DNA of 64,000 bases. Origin: Acheta domesticus. Taxonomy: Eukaryota > Arthropoda > Insecta > Orthoptera > Gryllidae. Below, in pieces: positions 55,001 to 57,965 of the stretch (positions are counted from its first letter, which is position 1; each line of letters begins with the position of its first letter). The stretch lies in contig JAHLJT010003656.1 of assembly GCA_031308135.1 (NCBI GenBank), forward strand, positions 53,996,827 to 54,060,826, written 5' to 3'. The notes under the pieces are model-generated. The model had not been told where the DNA came from. It saw nothing but the letters and a program-made list of their open reading frames with translations, and ran no database searches. The position numbers and the translations under genes are program-made.

Positions 55001-55488
55001 TCGTTTCCTCATTTTCTATGGACGATGATAACGTGTGCGAAGCATAATCTGCAAACTTCTATTTTGCTTTAGTCTTAAATTTACTTGGTCCAAGACTGAG
55101 GAGTAATTCCGCATTCAGAAGTAGCACACGGAAGCTTTTTTTGGATCACTTCTTATGAATTTTTCAAATTTCATAGAGTAATATAAGTACAAGTGGCTTA
55201 GAATAAATGTTTCAAACTTCTAGGGCATTTAGGGAGTGTGAAAGATTACTTTTGCCAATAAACACGAAATGGAAAACTTACATAACGAAGATACGAATGT
55301 GATATTATCTCTGATTGTTAGGCAACTCATCTTACACAGGTGTTATACAGATACACGAAATCTATTTGCCGAACATCAGTTGCCTATCAGTTAGAAACAA
55401 TAATCACACATGTAACTTCGTTATGTGAAATTTTCTCCCGCGTATTCATTGGCAAAACATAATCATCTCCGACCCTCCTTGCACGTCA

Positions 55489-55557
<69 letters not shown>

Positions 55558-56041
55558 CCCTCGACTGGTATAAAAATCTCATGTCCGCCACGAACTGTGA
55601 GTATTTGGTGCAGAATCGAGCGTAAAGTAAATCATTCGTTTTTCCTTTTCCTGAAAAATTGTACAGAGCAGATAAAGGGTGAGCCCGCAGCGGGGACGGG
55701 GAGGCGTGTGCGCACCTGGAGGGCGGCACGGAGGCCGTGAGCAGCCAGCCGCGCGGCTCGAACGCCGCCGCCAGCTCCTCCACCAGCAGCGTGAAGTGCT
55801 CGCGCTCCTGGGGCTTGCCGCCCAGGTCGCCCGCCGCCGGGAACTCCCAGTCCAGGTCGATGCCGTCGAAGTCGTGCCGCTCCAGGAAGTGCAGCGCCGA
55901 GCGGATGAACTCGCGCCGCGTCGCCGCTGACGCCGCCATCTCGGCGAAGCGGCCGCCGCGCCTCCTGGTAGCCGCCCACCGAGATGAGCACCTTCAGCGC
56001 CGGGTTGACGCGCCGCAGGCCCACCAGCGACCGGTAGCCGC
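5543..56041 (-). CDS. Cht10: Group II multidomain chitinase, Cht10 type (39 exons seen, 5' end missing)
   Basis: Secreted endochitinase expected to cut beta-1,4 links of cuticular chitin during moulting. Seen: 39 minus-strand exons with GT-AG borders whose phases all agree, about 2,620 residues in total, ending at TGA (5543-5545). Order: GH18-A, two CBM14, GH18-B, CBM14, Thr/Pro linker, two CBM14, GH18-C, GH18-D, CBM14, GH18-E. GH18-A, C, D and E keep DxxDxDxE; GH18-B has [10 protein letters not shown] and cannot be active. Known: five GH18 domains with several CBM14 modules, some GH18 inactive, is typical of insect group II chitinases. No signal peptide or CYFTNW-type start of domain A was found between 56041 and 64000, so the 5' exon(s) should lie outside. 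Oddities: a frame break in the most 5' exon, and a sharp change from GC-rich to AT-rich coding sequence between 19.7 and 16.0 kb. Two adjacent genes are possible, but the continuous phase chain favours one. Confidence 0.93.
5902..6027 (-). CDS. Cht10: Cht10 exon: GH18-[14 protein letters not shown] segment
   Basis: Encodes [20 protein letters not shown] then [20 protein letters not shown]. Phase 0 at both ends. A 2.15-kb intron, long for this end of the gene, separates it from the previous exon. Confidence 0.95.
6290..6450 (-). repeat. Dispersed repeat shared with 24.76-25.13 kb
   Basis: Read on the minus strand it contains GTTTTCGCACAATTTTGCGT and AAAAACGGCTCCGA, matching GTTTCCGCGCAAGATTGCGT near 25,050 and AAAACGGCTCCGA near 24,800 on the plus strand. 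It lies in the intron before the penultimate Cht10 exon. Confidence 0.5.
8179..8364 (-). CDS. Cht10: Cht10 exon: GH18-[10 protein letters not shown] segment
   Basis: Encodes [40 protein letters not shown] and GFMAYYE. Donor GTAAGA at 8173-8178. Confidence 0.95.
8473..8615 (-). CDS. Cht10: Cht10 exon: GH18-E, motif III
   Basis: Encodes [20 protein letters not shown] then [20 protein letters not shown], ending YFNS. MTYDFHG is the motif III variant here. Confidence 0.95.
8725..8860 (-). CDS. Cht10: Cht10 exon: GH18-[12 protein letters not shown] segment
   Basis: Encodes [20 protein letters not shown] and [17 protein letters not shown], nearly identical to domain D. Donor GTACAT. Confidence 0.95.
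8955..9166 (-). CDS. Cht10: Cht10 exon: GH18-E, catalytic motif
   Basis: Encodes [40 protein letters not shown] and [15 protein letters not shown] with the full DxxDxDxE. Active domain predicted. Confidence 0.96.
9253..9595 (-). CDS. Cht10: Cht10 exon: end of CBM14-6, linker and start of GH18-E
   Basis: [11 protein letters not shown] closes the CBM14. A Pro-rich linker ([19 protein letters not shown]) follows, then [34 protein letters not shown] and HDSWADIDN. Confidence 0.94.
9676..9887 (-). CDS. Cht10: Cht10 exon: spacer and first half of CBM14-6
   Basis: A short Thr/Pro spacer ([20 protein letters not shown]) precedes [39 protein letters not shown], the first cysteines of a CBM14. The intron position (NQ|D) matches that in CBM14-5. 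Confidence 0.92.
10019..10226. mobile_element. Intronic foldback element
   Basis: Two imperfect arms of about 68 bases (10019-10086 and 10158-10226) are reverse complements, including ATGTTTTGACCATCTTAT and its complement. The loop is about 70 bases. It sits in the Cht10 intron between the exons at 10407 and 9887. Likely a small foldback MITE. Confidence 0.7.
10407..10725 (-). CDS. Cht10: Cht10 exon: GH18-D, motif IV and tail
   Basis: Encodes [55 protein letters not shown] and [13 protein letters not shown], then the short spacer EGKLQDA. It fuses two exons that are separate in domains C and E. Confidence 0.95.
10866..11051 (-). CDS. Cht10: Cht10 exon: GH18-[10 protein letters not shown] segment
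   Basis: Encodes [40 protein letters not shown] and GFLAYYE. Phase 0 at both ends. Confidence 0.95.
11137..11279 (-). CDS. Cht10: Cht10 exon: GH18-D, motif III
   Basis: Encodes [20 protein letters not shown] then [20 protein letters not shown], ending TFNS. Contains MTYDYHG. Confidence 0.95.
11733..12080 (-). CDS. Cht10: Cht10 exon: GH18-D, catalytic motif
   Basis: Encodes [55 protein letters not shown] and [14 protein letters not shown]. The catalytic motif is intact. The intron that follows CWQ in domains C and E is absent, so two exons are fused. Confidence 0.96.
12201..12334 (-). CDS. Cht10: Cht10 exon: GH18-D, QGPGKYLP segment
   Basis: Encodes [40 protein letters not shown] and DIDN. 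Acceptor AG at 12335-12336, donor GTAAGT at 12195-12200. Completes the first-strand region that is a single exon in domains C and E. Confidence 0.92.
12441..12651 (-). CDS. Cht10: Cht10 exon: Gly/Thr/Pro linker and start of GH18-D
   Basis: Linker with [20 protein letters not shown] and [18 protein letters not shown], then [15 protein letters not shown]. Ends two bases into a codon at donor GTAAAT; this intron inside WYR|QG is unique to domain D. Confidence 0.92.
12736..12886 (-). CDS. Cht10: Cht10 exon: GH18-C, motif IV
   Basis: Encodes [40 protein letters not shown] and the short tail [10 protein letters not shown] that leads into the linker before GH18-D. No CBM14 separates domains C and D. 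Confidence 0.94.
13001..13126 (-). CDS. Cht10: Cht10 exon: GH18-[14 protein letters not shown] segment
   Basis: Encodes [20 protein letters not shown] then [20 protein letters not shown]. Phase 0 at both ends. Confidence 0.94.
13200..13385 (-). CDS. Cht10: Cht10 exon: GH18-[10 protein letters not shown] segment
   Basis: Encodes [40 protein letters not shown] and GFLAYYE. Phase 0 at both ends, the same borders as in domains D and E. Confidence 0.95.
13518..13660 (-). CDS. Cht10: Cht10 exon: GH18-C, motif III
   Basis: Encodes [20 protein letters not shown] then [20 protein letters not shown], ending FFNA. Contains MTYDYHG. Donor GTGAGT at 13512-13517. Confidence 0.95.
13752..13887 (-). CDS. 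Cht10: Cht10 exon: GH18-[12 protein letters not shown] segment
   Basis: Encodes [20 protein letters not shown] and [17 protein letters not shown], conserved between the catalytic motif and motif III in domains C-E. Confidence 0.94.
14337..14548 (-). CDS. Cht10: Cht10 exon: GH18-C, catalytic motif
   Basis: Encodes [40 protein letters not shown] and [15 protein letters not shown]. Full DxxDxDxE with Glu as proton donor, so an active domain is predicted. Phase 1 in, phase 0 out. Confidence 0.96.
14713..14892 (-). CDS. Cht10: Cht10 exon: GH18-C, first strands
   Basis: Encodes [33 protein letters not shown] and HDSWADFDN. Typical first exon of the C-terminal GH18 repeats, ending one base into a codon at DFDN. 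Confidence 0.95.
14969..15167 (-). CDS. Cht10: Cht10 exon: end of CBM14-5 and Thr/Pro linker
   Basis: Encodes [16 protein letters not shown], closing the CBM14, then a Pro/Thr/Arg linker ([36 protein letters not shown]) leading to GH18-C. Confidence 0.92.
15571..15710 (-). CDS. Cht10: Cht10 exon: first half of CBM14-5
   Basis: Encodes [37 protein letters not shown] and CAPGLNWNS, the first four cysteines of a CBM14. Donor GTAAGT at 15565-15570, phase 0. Confidence 0.92.
15804..16008 (-). CDS. Cht10: Cht10 exon: CBM14-4
   Basis: Encodes [53 protein letters not shown] and FNVPCQ, a complete six-cysteine CBM14. The donor GTTTGT (15798-15803) was chosen because it leaves one base and keeps the next exon in frame; GTAAGT at 15781-15786 looks stronger but breaks the frame. 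This is the first AT-rich exon of the gene in the transcribed direction. Confidence 0.9.
16745..16889. repeat. (GT)n-(GC/GTGC)n-(GT)n tract
   Basis: About 145 bases made of a GT run, a core of GCGC and GTGC steps (about 16,788-16,843) and a second GT run, nearly all alternating purine-pyrimidine. It is in the intron between the GC-rich linker exon and the first AT-rich Cht10 exon. Confidence 0.95.
17538..17811 (+). mobile_element. tRNA-derived SINE with 11-bp target duplication
   Basis: The head contains GGTTCGAGTCCCG, an RNA polymerase III B-box, and an A-box-like stretch before it. The 274-bp body is flanked by identical copies of AATTAAAGAAC (17527-17537 and 17812-17822). Its family differs from the longer SINEs at 37, 44 and 56 kb. 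Confidence 0.85.
19668..19855 (-). CDS. Cht10: Cht10 exon: Thr/Pro/Trp linker
   Basis: No domain. Encodes [20 protein letters not shown], then PPWWWSTT and two near-repeats of ADWWQPSTT and TDWWQPTT. Splice borders (acceptor CAG at 19856-19858, donor GTAAGT at 19662-19667) and phases fit both neighbours exactly: the G left at 27632 completes the first codon, and the end is phase 0 as the next exon needs. The nearest neighbouring exons are 7.8 kb and 3.7 kb away. Confidence 0.8.
21240..21600 (+). repeat. Diverged repeat, copy 1
   Basis: Aligns by eye along its length with 22245-22553 (GCTTTCTCAA near the start, GAATTGTTCCAAG in the middle). The right end carries the palindromic motif TGCGAGAGTTCTCGCA at 21,576-21,591, the best preserved part. 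Confidence 0.6.
22245..22553 (+). repeat. Diverged repeat, copy 2
   Basis: Second copy of the 21.2-kb repeat in the same orientation, with TGCGAGAGTTCTCGCA near 22,529-22,544 and the same flanking AACA and CG..GTACGC bases. Most of the body has diverged. Confidence 0.6.
23073..25985. mobile_element. Possible DNA transposon or nested elements bracketed by a 16-bp inverted repeat
   Basis: GGGTGGTATTAATAAA at 23073-23088 recurs as its exact reverse complement at 25970-25985. Next to the left end and again near 24,200-24,350 are repeated GAGCAATTACTC/GAGTAATTGCTC motifs. A plus-strand frame at 23409-23678 encodes 89 residues with no motif I recognise. The inside also holds a (CCGT)n run (about 24,599-24,640) and the repeat shared with 6.3 kb, so more than one insertion may be nested. 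No clear target duplication. Confidence 0.45.
26006..26135 (+). repeat. (GA)n followed by GAC/GAA triplet repeat
   Basis: A GA run (about 26006-26033) runs directly into irregular GAC, GAA and GAT triplets. Simple repeat; the apparent open frames here have no protein signature. Confidence 0.9.
26207..26860 (-). mobile_element. Jockey-like LINE, C-terminal fragment
   Basis: The frame at 26207-26638 reads [20 protein letters not shown] and [20 protein letters not shown], the region following the reverse transcriptase core in Jockey-clade elements. Upstream sequence to about 26,860 continues the match with frameshifts. Related to the element at 46.2-48.4 kb. Confidence 0.8.
26868..27040 (+). 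mobile_element. LINE 3'-end fragment (same family as 39.5 kb)
   Basis: Translation gives [36 protein letters not shown] and, after a one-base shift, [10 protein letters not shown]. This parallels [20 protein letters not shown] and [13 protein letters not shown] at 39.75-39.87 kb. It lies beside an oppositely oriented Jockey fragment. Confidence 0.7.
27412..27481. repeat. (AT)n microsatellite
   Basis: About 70 bases of AT dinucleotides with two single-T interruptions. Confidence 0.95.
27632..27746 (-). CDS. Cht10: Cht10 exon: second half of CBM14-3
   Basis: Continues the CBM14 with [20 protein letters not shown] and [13 protein letters not shown]. Together with the previous exon it gives the six cysteines of a peritrophin-A domain. 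Acceptor at 27747-27749, donor GTACTT at 27626-27631. Confidence 0.9.
28519..28859 (-). CDS. Cht10: Cht10 exon: Thr/Pro linker and first half of CBM14-3
   Basis: Starts [20 protein letters not shown], then an uninterrupted run of 14 Thr, a second Thr run and Pro/Trp segments ([20 protein letters not shown]), then a Pro/Gly/Gln stretch. It ends with the first half of a CBM14 ([15 protein letters not shown]). The Thr run is an expected mucin-type O-glycosylation region. Phase 1 in, phase 0 out. Confidence 0.9.
29330..29945 (+). repeat. Dispersed repeat, copy 1 (shared with 43.6-44.05 kb)
   Basis: Shares with 43,600-44,045 the hairpin AGGGTTCTAATG...CATTAGAACC, ATTTTATTTTTTAC, a TTTCCCTCCCA segment, ATCACGAT..TCTCGA and AAC.AGGTAAGTT. 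Interrupted at 29453-29694 by an insertion absent from the other copy. Lies in a Cht10 intron. Confidence 0.7.
29453..29694. mobile_element. Short hAT-like non-autonomous insertion
   Basis: Sequence between CAGGCGCGG and CCGCCCCTG (inverted ends) is missing from the paralogous repeat at 43.7 kb, which provides an empty site. Flanks TTACAAG and ATACAAG look like a slightly mutated target duplication. Confidence 0.55.
30086..30125. repeat. (AT)n microsatellite
   Basis: About 40 bases of perfect AT repeat, roughly 100 bases past the exon ending at 30227 (minus strand). Confidence 0.95.
30227..30458 (-). CDS. Cht10: Cht10 exon: GH18-B, motif IV and linker
   Basis: Encodes [39 protein letters not shown] and a linker rich in Pro, Thr and Gly ([23 protein letters not shown]). 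Motif [15 protein letters not shown] is conserved. Donor GTGAGG at 30221-30226. Confidence 0.92.
31918..32042 (+). repeat. Short dispersed repeat, copy 1
   Basis: Contains GACACTGAAAGTAA, TTTTTCGAA, TTGTGTGTTAACTTCAA and CACTTGAATTTCC; the same order recurs with changes at 33416-33540 in the same Cht10 intron. Confidence 0.5.
32355..32495. repeat. Imperfect palindrome of about 140 bp
   Basis: ATTATGAAAC, GATGTAAT, TATTAATA, CACGAGTCT and TTACGATAC in the left half recur as reverse complements in mirrored order in the right half. Likely a small inverted-repeat MITE in the Cht10 intron. Confidence 0.6.
33416..33540 (+). repeat. Short dispersed repeat, copy 2
   Basis: Diverged copy of 31918-32042 (GGCACTGAAAGTAA, TATTTCGAA, TGTGTGTTGACTTCAA). 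It ends about 45 bases from the exon at 33587. Confidence 0.5.
33587..33699 (-). CDS. Cht10: Cht10 exon: GH18-[14 protein letters not shown] segment
   Basis: Encodes [20 protein letters not shown] and [17 protein letters not shown], the counterpart of GPYAYxxxQWVSFDD in other domains. Starts at codon position 2 and ends in phase 0. Its codon use is noticeably less GC-extreme than the exons on either side. Confidence 0.9.
34211..34409 (-). CDS. Cht10: Cht10 exon: GH18-[11 protein letters not shown] segment
   Basis: Encodes [40 protein letters not shown] and [11 protein letters not shown]. Equivalent to the GMPMYGQSF exon of domains C-E, but it extends a few codons beyond their exon border. 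Donor GTCAGC at 34205-34210. Confidence 0.9.
35232..35459 (-). CDS. Cht10: Cht10 exon: GH18-B, motif III
   Basis: Encodes [39 protein letters not shown] and [15 protein letters not shown], ending QYNT. Motif III (MTYDYHG) is conserved although motif II of the same domain is destroyed. It joins parts that form two exons in domains C and E. Phase 0 at both ends. Confidence 0.92.
35538..36042. mobile_element. Non-autonomous hAT element (MITE) with perfect 8-bp target duplication
   Basis: Flanked by GTCCGTAC on both sides (35530-35537 and 36043-36050). Ends are TAGTGATGCGACATCGATG and, inverted, TAGCGATGCGTCGTTGATG. ACATCGA/TCGATGT motifs occur about four times near each end, as expected of transposase binding sites. 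The 505-bp interior has no transposase. Located in the intron before the GH18-B motif III exon. Confidence 0.9.
36893..37176 (-). CDS. Cht10: Cht10 exon: GH18-B, motifs I and II, catalytic motif lost
   Basis: Motif I is [19 protein letters not shown]. Motif II reads [15 protein letters not shown] where active domains read [15 protein letters not shown]: the first Asp is Lys, the second Asp is His and the catalytic Glu is His. Three of the four acidic positions are gone, so this domain cannot act by the retaining GH18 mechanism. The reading frame is open and flanking conserved residues are kept, suggesting a retained binding or structural role. Confidence 0.93.
37229..37810 (-). mobile_element. 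Long tRNA-derived SINE (family A), near full length
   Basis: On the minus strand it begins CCGGGAGAGGTGGCTCATTG (A-box-like) with GGTTAGAGTCCCG as B-box near 37,735, and ends CACTAACAACCAATC. It aligns along its whole length with the copy at 56105-56667. A (GT)n run at 37,489-37,515 interrupts it. Confidence 0.8.
38110..38490 (+). mobile_element. Degenerate mariner-superfamily transposase remnant
   Basis: Across frameshifts the plus strand reads [40 protein letters not shown] and [10 protein letters not shown]. SPxLTPxDxFLWGxLKDRxY is the conserved C-terminal catalytic region of mariner-type transposases. Only this end is recognisable. Confidence 0.75.
39276..39531. mobile_element. Small element bounded by inverted repeats
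   Basis: ATTGAAGGG and GCAATAACATGGTAACCCA on the left (39276-39309) recur exactly as their reverse complements on the right (39505-39531), except for six extra bases (TTGTTG) on the left. Interior about 195 bases without coding sequence. Target duplication not resolved. Confidence 0.6.
39530..39940 (+). mobile_element. LINE 3'-end fragment, C-terminal tail of the polyprotein
   Basis: An open frame of 132 codons includes [44 protein letters not shown] and [17 protein letters not shown], the C-terminal tail common in insect LINE polyproteins. It is open to its stop, so relatively young, but 5'-truncated. Confidence 0.75.
40006..40050. repeat. (ATT)n microsatellite
   Basis: About 45 bases of ATT repeat directly past the LINE tail. 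Confidence 0.95.
40307..40489 (-). CDS. Cht10: Cht10 exon: GH18-B, first beta strand
   Basis: Encodes [20 protein letters not shown] and [13 protein letters not shown], ending DIDY with one base of the next codon. [14 protein letters not shown] is the canonical start of an insect GH18 domain and is shared with domains C-E. GC-rich codons. Confidence 0.93.
40900..42505. repeat. Intronic satellite, about 200-bp period
   Basis: The phrase GTGAACTCTCAAG..CAAG.TACAT followed by GCGCCTGATAACTAATAAATTA recurs near 41,085, 41,303, 41,523, 41,727, 41,930, 42,140 and 42,322, a spacing of roughly 180-220 bases. Between copies are short GAATGAAT/GAACGAAC runs and GAGCGGATGGATGAAT. The array fills most of the Cht10 intron and reaches the donor of the CBM14-2 exon. 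Confidence 0.85.
42513..42800 (-). CDS. Cht10: Cht10 exon: CBM14-2 and Ala/Pro/His linker
   Basis: One exon holds a whole CBM14: [19 protein letters not shown], then CPQD, FCVQ and AEC (six cysteines). It is followed by a linker of short repeats ([18 protein letters not shown], then AHAPAPP). The donor (GTGAGCC at 42506-42512) lies at the very edge of the satellite array that fills the next intron. Confidence 0.9.
42968..43238. mobile_element. Possible MITE with ACAGCATTATAAA inverted ends
   Basis: ACAGCATTATAAA near 42,973 and its exact reverse complement near 43,222 enclose about 235 bases without coding sequence. Ends and target duplication are not certain. Confidence 0.4.
43600..44045 (+). 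repeat. Dispersed repeat, copy 2
   Basis: Uninterrupted paralogue of 29330-29945, containing the hairpin GGTTCTAATGATC ... GATCATTAGAACC. Its right end stops about 24 bases from the CBM14-1 exon border at 44069. Confidence 0.7.
44069..44314 (-). CDS. Cht10: Cht10 exon: Pro-rich linker and CBM14-1
   Basis: A Pro/Ala/Ser linker ([20 protein letters not shown]) is followed by a complete chitin-binding peritrophin-A module: [19 protein letters not shown], then C at CPEG, C at QCNWP and C at VDC, the six-cysteine CBM14 spacing. Starts at codon position 2. A SINE copy begins about 35 bases upstream of the acceptor. Confidence 0.9.
44348..44895 (-). mobile_element. Long tRNA-derived SINE (family A)
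   Basis: Aligns with the 37.2- and 56.1-kb copies, minus strand. Shared markers: GGATGGCGAGAT, AGGATAGGACAAGGAAGAGG and CAACTGATGCCCTGAGCCACC at the tRNA-like head. Its 3' tail ends about 35 bases before the acceptor of the CBM14-1 exon. Confidence 0.75.
45058..45235. promoter_or_regulatory. GC- and CpG-rich patch in a Cht10 intron
   Basis: Rich in CpG with GGGCGGGGCC and CGCGCGCT; no GH18 or CBM14 coding frame. With 45,700-46,080 it may form a CpG-island-like region. Function not shown. Confidence 0.25.
45700..46080. promoter_or_regulatory. CpG-island-like region with GC boxes
   Basis: Dense CpG, several GGGGCGGGGC-like GC boxes and two CACGTG E-boxes (near 46,073 and 46,088). No exon fits here by homology or phase. 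It could be an internal promoter for a shorter Cht10 transcript starting upstream of CBM14-1, or just GC-rich intron. Confidence 0.3.
46200..48378 (-). mobile_element. Jockey-like LINE, 5'-truncated, frameshifted
   Basis: On the minus strand: end of the endonuclease ([13 protein letters not shown] at 48175-48378), N-terminal reverse transcriptase ([23 protein letters not shown] near 47.3-47.5 kb), core ([38 protein letters not shown] at 46723-47124) and the C-terminal tail to about 46,200. FSDD replaces the usual FADD/YADD. Several frameshifts make it inactive. No envelope or LTR. Confidence 0.88.
48430..48497. repeat. Two-unit tandem repeat of about 31 bp
   Basis: TTACTCGATTACTCCTTAGC at about 48,441 recurs with one change (TTACTCGATTACGCCTTAGC) about 31 bases later. 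It is just past the 5' side of the LINE. Confidence 0.7.
48498..51389. other. Cht10 intron without recognisable features
   Basis: AT-rich sequence with only short shadow frames. No exon with GH18 or CBM14 similarity and no element with clear ends was seen. Confidence 0.4.
51435..51550. repeat. (GGAC/GGAT)n tetranucleotide repeat
   Basis: Irregular GGAC, AGAC and GGAT units. Frames through it give Pro-Ser-Val-His repeats without meaning. It begins about 170 bases beyond the exon end at 51723 (downstream on the minus strand). Confidence 0.9.
51723..51846 (-). CDS. Cht10: Cht10 exon: GH18-A, motif IV
   Basis: Encodes [19 protein letters not shown] then DDFRGLYG and [13 protein letters not shown], the conserved C-terminal GH18 segment GGAMVWAxDLDDF. 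Acceptor CAG ends at 51847; donor GTGAGC begins at 51722, leaving one base of a codon. Confidence 0.9.
52452..52757 (-). CDS. Cht10: Cht10 exon: GH18-A, middle and late part
   Basis: Encodes [26 protein letters not shown] (counterpart of GMPMYGQSF in domains C-E) and [16 protein letters not shown]. It covers what domains C and E split into two exons, so an intron has been lost here or gained there. Phase 0 at both ends. Strongly GC-rich coding sequence. Confidence 0.9.
53983..54006. repeat. (GT)n microsatellite next to a donor site
   Basis: A GT run ends about 10 bases from the donor of the GH18-A motif III exon at 54017. Confidence 0.9.
54017..54182 (-). CDS. Cht10: Cht10 exon: GH18-A, motif III
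   Basis: Encodes [20 protein letters not shown] then [11 protein letters not shown] and ends FFNV. MAFDLH stands where the other domains read MTYDYHG, so the substrate-facing Tyr is replaced by Phe. Starts with the last base of a codon, matching the two bases left by the previous exon. The donor GTCAGT is followed directly by a (CA)n run in the intron (minus strand). Confidence 0.85.
55489..55557. repeat. (TG)n(TA)n(CA)n self-complementary microsatellite
   Basis: TG run 55489-55508, TA run to about 55546, CA run to 55557. The whole is a near-perfect palindrome about 160 bases into the intron after the GH18-A catalytic exon. Confidence 0.95.
55716..56041 (-). CDS. Cht10: Cht10 exon: GH18-A, motifs I and II, with frame break
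   Basis: Begins [19 protein letters not shown] and reaches the GH18 motif ISVGGY. After about 55,950 the homologous reading continues in another frame as RRFAEMAAS and [12 protein letters not shown], then ends SVPPS at donor 55716. The catalytic DxxDxDxE is intact. Acceptor AG lies at 56042-56043 and the exon starts at codon position 2. One surplus base (or two missing) within the GC-rich stretch 55,935-55,970 explains the shift; assembly error or real damage cannot be separated here. Third codon positions are almost all G or C. Confidence 0.85.
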
Positions 56042-56104
56042 CTGACACACACCAGTCGGACATTCGTTATTTGGGGTTTTCACGCCGCGTCAACTAATAT
56101 AATC

Positions 56105-56667
56105 GGGAGAGATGGCTCAGGGCGTCAACCACTGTCACTGTAGTGCCTCTGATCGGGAGGTTCTAGGCTTTGAGTCCAGTATGGCAAGATTTTTGACATT
56201 AGCCACTTAGCTAGGTCGAATTCAGTCACTGTCTAGAGGAGACTTCTAGCGCCGGTTGCTGTGATCGGCAGTTTTACGTGGCATCTCCGATCAACGCCAG
56301 GCGAATACCGGAGCAGTACCCTCACAATTGGGCCGCGGACCGCGGGACCCGGACCGCGCGCGATTTTTCTTCCTCTTCTTTGTCCTATCCTCACCCCTTA
56401 CTTACACCCACACTTATATGCACTACACTACCACATAAGCCGGGTGACCGGTCGGGTGCTTTGAGTTCGTCCCGGCTGGAGCGGTGCCCCTCTGTTGGGA
56501 GATATCTGGTTGGGGAATACTCCGCCATCCGACGGAAGATCGACGCCGGATCTCGCCCTCAGTGGGGGGAAAATCACTGCCACCTCCCAAACAAAAATGC
56601 ACTAAACTTACGAGACCAATGACCTTAGCAGTTGACTCATCCGAAACTACTAACAACCAACCAATCA
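56105..56667 (+). mobile_element. Full-length tRNA-derived SINE (family A) with 15-bp target duplication
   Basis: The body starts GGGAGAGATGGCTCAGGG (A-box-like), has GCTTTGAGTCC as a decayed B-box near 56,170 and ends in AACAACCAACCAATCA. Exact flanking duplications TCAACTAATATAATC are at 56090-56104 and 56668-56682. It lies only about 60 bases upstream of the most 5' Cht10 exon found. Confidence 0.9.
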
Positions 56668-56711
56668 TCAACTAATATAATCATAAATCCCGGAAAGTGG
56701 TAAATGTTTAA

Positions 56712-56935
56712 TCCCAGGGGGTGGCGGTGCTCCTCTCCCTTTGGATGGTGAGATTCAGGGTCGACCTACAGTACGGATTGCGGGAGATATCACCTCCACG
56801 TATCTCCCACAGCGGGTCTCCGTCTCAGCCGAGTCAATTTCCGCGCTCCCGTGTGCTCACCCGACATGTGTGGTAAAGTGTATGTAGGTGTATGAGTATA
56901 CGTGTATGAGGGAGAGGAGCAGTGGCGCAGCGTCA
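56712..56935 (-). mobile_element. SINE family A fragment
   Basis: Shares GGTGGCGGTG, TGGATGGTGAGATTCAGGGT and TATCTCCCACAGCGGGTC with the other copies. Lacks the tRNA-like head. Confidence 0.65.
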
Positions 56936-57292
56936 GGGGACGCTGAGATGCTGGGCATTCCCGTATATAATATTAATAAAGAACTCTAAATACTGTACTG
57001 ATAATCTTACAAGTGGTCCGTTGAGCGAAACACGTTTTGTATCAATTTTAAATTGATTTCCTATCATTGAATTCGGCGGGTTGTTGAAGCTGGCCTGTGT
57101 TTGGAAGCTAAAATGCTTCTAACGTCTGCCGCGAGATTATGACGAGCAATGACGCATGCGCAGATGGTGAGGTTCCCCTCTCCCCTCTACACCCCTGGCC
57201 GAGAGAAACCCGACTGCTTTACGCTAGCATCCTCTGCGGAAAGAAGCTCGTTTGTGCACGAGAGCGCAGCACACTTCAGGCGGTCAGTAAAT

Positions 57293-57328
<36 letters not shown>
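57293..57328. repeat. (TC)n microsatellite
   Basis: About 36 bases of TC repeat with one TTT interruption. Confidence 0.95.
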
Positions 57329-57689
57329 ACTTGATCATGGGCACAAACTGTAGAAATAGTGCCCGTCTACTATTTCTTAATTAATATCCAAGAAATTGAA
57401 TTATCCCTTAAATAGATTACATATTATTTTAGTCTACAATGTATAAATTAACAAGGGGTCTCATTGCCATTCGCGTATAAAAATTAAAGCTGAGCCATTG
57501 TATAATTTTCTTTCAAGACATCGGCAGTTCTGAATGCTGTGAGGATTTTGTATGAAACGCCTACACCGTTGTAAGCAATCGAGATCGTGGAAGTAGTTCC
57601 AATGTATCTGCCTTGTTTTGCGTTCGCCTGTTAGATGAAGTAGTTGATAGTGACATGGTGTGTTATTGTTGAGCATCCCCGAACGTGTG

Positions 57690-57965
57690 AGTCACACTAC
57701 GCCACTGGAGAGGAGGGGGTCAAGGCAAAGGAAGGATAGATCGCGCGTGGTCCGTGGCCAGTTTGTTAGGGTACTGTTCTGGCATTCGCCAGATATGATC
57801 GGAGGATCCAAGGAAAACTACCGATCAGAGCAGCCGGCCGCTAGAATCCTCTTCCAGGCAGTGACTGAATTCGACCCAGCTATCAAGCTAGTCCTCAAGC
57901 TAGCAAATCCTCTACCGTTGAGACTCGAACCCTAAAACCTCCTGGTTGCGACATAAGAGACTCTC
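57690..57965 (-). mobile_element. SINE family A fragment
   Basis: Contains GGATAGATCGCGCGTGGTCC, CCGATCAGAGCAGCCGGCCG and the tRNA-like part with GGTTTTAGGGTTCGAGTC on the minus strand. The 3' half of the family is missing. Confidence 0.7.
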
